The notes below the pieces were generated by a model, which saw nothing but the letters and a program-made list of their open reading frames with translations, made no database searches and was not told where the DNA came from. From contig NZ_CP038799.1 of the NCBI RefSeq assembly GCF_012223425.1, positions 2,294,001 to 2,358,000 of the forward strand: a stretch of DNA of 64,000 nt. Reading direction: 5' to 3'. Shown piece by piece: positions 62,446 through 64,000 of the stretch (its first letter is position 1; each line of letters begins with the position of its first letter). The translations under genes and the position numbers were made by a program. The stretch is from Mycolicibacterium frederiksbergense (GTDB lineage Bacteria; Actinomycetota; Actinomycetes; Mycobacteriales; Mycobacteriaceae).

Positions 62446-62473
62446 AGATTACAAGAAAGTATTGACAAGTCAA
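62446..62473 (-). promoter_or_regulatory. ptsI promoter, SigA type, probably leaderless
   Basis: On the minus strand TTGACT (62468-62473), 16 bases, TAATCT (62446-62451). The expected start point is at about 62439-62440, next to the ATG at 62438, so the transcript would have practically no leader. Confidence 0.65.
62462..62473. promoter_or_regulatory. Shared palindromic -35 region, candidate FruR operator
   Basis: TTGAC-AA-GTCAA has perfect 5-bp arms. TTGACA on the plus strand and TTGACT on the minus strand are both near-consensus -35 boxes, so a protein bound here would block both ptsI and fruR promoters. FruR, encoded on the right, is the likely ligand. Confidence 0.5.
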
Positions 62474-62538
62474 CAGATTCAAGCGTAAAACCACATATAT
62501 CAACATTTGAGCCGGTCGGCTCGCCCGAACGGAGACGG

Positions 62539-63318
62539 ATGTACGCCGAGGAACGCCAGAACGCCATCGCCACCCTGGTGATGCAGCAGGGGCGCGCCTC
62601 GGTCACCGAACTGGCCCAGACCTACGACGTCACCACCGAAACGGTGCGCCGCGACCTCGCCGTGCTGCACAAGGCCGGCCTGCTGCGCCGGGTCCACGGC
62701 GGCGCCGTCCCGGCGCGGGCACTGCACCTGGTCGAACAGGATGTCGGCGAGCGGGACGCGACCCGGGCCGCCCACAAGGACGCCATCGCCGCGGCCGCCA
62801 CCGACGTGTTCCCCGCCGGTGGCGCCAGCGTGCTGCTGGACGCCGGCACCACCACCAGCCGGGTCGCCGCGCTCATCCCGACCGACCGCGAGCTCGTGGT
62901 GGTGACCAACTCGGTACCGGTCGCCGCCCGGCTGTCCGCGGTGCCATCGGTATCGCTGCAGTTGCTCGGCGGGCGGGTCCGCGGACTCACCCAGGCCACC
63001 GTCGGCGAGCAGGCCCTGCAGACCCTCGAGCAGCTCCGGGTCGACATCGCCTTCATCGGCACCAACGGGATCACCGCCCGGCACGGCCTGTCCACACCGG
63101 ACAGCGAGGAGGCAGCCATCAAGCGCGCCATGGTCAAGTGTGCGAATTACGTCGTCGTTGTCGCCGATTCCTCGAAGATCGGCCGGGAGGAACTCCACAG
63201 CTTTGCGCCGATCTCCACCGTCGACGCACTCATCACCGATACCGAGATCGCCGACACCGCCCGCGAGGAACTCATCGGCCTCGGAATCGAAGTCACCTGT
63301 GCAGGAGCATCCGCATGA
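62539..63318 (+). CDS. fruR: DeoR-family fructose operon regulator FruR
   Basis: Regulator of 259 residues with the DeoR helix-turn-helix (VTELAQTYDVTTETVRRDLA, residues 22-41) and the sugar-phosphate-binding DeoRC domain. GGAG precedes the ATG. It is coupled to fruK by an ATGA overlap and divergent from ptsI; together this is the usual actinobacterial fructose PTS locus. The effector is likely fructose-1-phosphate. Confidence 0.92.
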   Translation: MYAEERQNAIATLVMQQGRASVTELAQTYDVTTETVRRDLAVLHKAGLLRRVHGGAVPARALHLVEQDVGERDATRAAHKDAIAAAATDVFPAGGASVLLDAGTTTSRVAALIPTDRELVVVTNSVPVAARLSAVPSVSLQLLGGRVRGLTQATVGEQALQTLEQLRVDIAFIGTNGITARHGLSTPDSEEAAIKRAMVKCANYVVVVADSSKIGREELHSFAPISTVDALITDTEIADTAREELIGLGIEVTCAGASA

Positions 63319-64000
63319 TCGTCACCGTCACACCCAACCCCAGCATCGACCGCACCGTCACGCTGCCCGGCGCCCTGACCCGCGGTGCGGTACACCGGAT
63401 CAGTTCAGTCACCGACGAACCCGGCGGCAAGGGCGTCAACGTTGCGCGCGCACTCGGCCTGGCAGGTCTGGATGCGTTGGCCGTGCTGCCCTCGGCCGAC
63501 GCCGACCCGATGCTCACCGCGCTGCGGGCCGCCGGGGTCCCCTACGCCACGGTGCCCATCCGCGGAACGATCCGCACCAACGTGGCCATCACCGAAAATG
63601 ACGGCACCACAACCAAACTCAATGAGCCCGGCGCGACGCTGGACGCCGACGCCCTGGAAGCCCTGACCCGCACCGTGGTGGAAGCCGGGCACCGGGCGGA
63701 ATGGATCGTGATGTCCGGGTCGCTGCCACCGGGCGTACCGGTGAGCTGGTATGCCGATGTGGTCGCCCAGCTGTCCGACAAGGACTGCCTCGTCGCGGTG
63801 GACACCTCGGACGCACCGCTGTCCGCGTTGGCCGCGTCCTTCGGCCGCGCGGCCCCCGATCTCATCAAACCCAACGCCGAGGAACTCGCCGGACTGACCG
63901 GCACCTCCGCCCAGGAGCTCGAAGATGCTGCCGCCGCAGGTGATCCGATGCCGGTGATCGCCGCGGCCCGCCGACTGGTCGACCGCGGTGCCCGCACCAT
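63315..64000 (+). CDS. fruK: 1-phosphofructokinase FruK, truncated at window edge
   Basis: About 228 residues of a PfkB-family kinase are visible: VTPNPSIDRT start, EPGGKGVNVARALGLAG, and WIVMSGSLPPGVP. It phosphorylates fructose-1-phosphate to fructose-1,6-bisphosphate. The C-terminal GAGD active-site region lies beyond the window. AGGAG precedes the ATG. A fructose permease (fruA) gene is expected next. Confidence 0.92.
   Translation, partial: MIVTVTPNPSIDRTVTLPGALTRGAVHRISSVTDEPGGKGVNVARALGLAGLDALAVLPSADADPMLTALRAAGVPYATVPIRGTIRTNVAITENDGTTTKLNEPGATLDADALEALTRTVVEAGHRAEWIVMSGSLPPGVPVSWYADVVAQLSDKDCLVAVDTSDAPLSALAASFGRAAPDLIKPNAEELAGLTGTSAQELEDAAAAGDPMPVIAAARRLVDRGART

Overview
The window is high-GC DNA with the coding style of a mycobacterium, most likely a Mycolicibacterium-type environmental species. 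The evidence is a complete mce1 operon with fadD5, Mce1R and the four Mas proteins, a 13E12 (DUF222/HNH) family gene, a DesA3-type desaturase with its reductase partner, and a block whose order follows, by recollection, the M. tuberculosis Rv0144-Rv0178 region in inverted orientation. No rRNA, tRNA or CRISPR array was seen. No gene-free stretch exceeds about 300 bases.

Layout. 1-2.0 kb: end of a secreted protein, an SDR and a DUF1275 membrane protein. 2.0-16.7 kb: the mce1 lipid importer operon on the minus strand (fadD5, yrbE1A, yrbE1B, mce1A-D, lprK, mce1F, mas1A-D), with the GntR repressor gene mce1R divergent at 16.9 kb. 17.5-19.5 kb: orthologues of Rv0164, Rv0163 and adhE1. 19.5-37.9 kb: accessory region with a phospholipase D family protein; an L-talarate/galactarate dehydratase with its own GntR regulator and a tripartite (TctCBA) importer; an acyl-CoA dehydrogenase; an ECF sigma factor facing a DoxX gene; a TetR-SDR-reductase-DesA3 cluster; a 36-residue ORF; and several small membrane proteins. 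37.9-40.9 kb: pntA and pntB transhydrogenase. 41-51 kb: second accessory region with an EamA transporter, an SOS-box-bearing 13E12 gene, an IS481-family element with a 15-bp target duplication, an acyl-CoA dehydrogenase with a duplicated tail, a hydrolase, a NarL-type two-component pair, and a LysR/MFS pair. 51.2-59.4 kb: conserved block again (fadE2, ptpB, quinone oxidoreductase, SDR, aldehyde dehydrogenase, methyltransferase, TetR) with DUF456 and dehalogenase genes. 59.5-64 kb: pirin, a 51-residue membrane peptide, and a fructose PTS locus (ptsI divergent from fruR-fruK).

How the genes fit together. Much of the window concerns lipid import and oxidation: the Mce1 transporter, FadD5 acyl-CoA ligase, three acyl-CoA dehydrogenases and the DesA3 desaturase system. 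Two sugar-acid or sugar uptake modules (talarate/TTT and fructose PTS) sit beside their regulators. Several intergenic regions carry good inverted repeats at the expected positions for the neighbouring regulators. The most informative are the 10-N5-10 repeat touching the dehydratase start, the ECF41-like promoter before doxX, the LexA-like box at the 13E12 start, the shared -35 palindrome between ptsI and fruR with a probable leaderless ptsI transcript, and a recurring ACC-NN-CCGG-NN-GGT motif before yrbE1A and before the aldehyde dehydrogenase operon.
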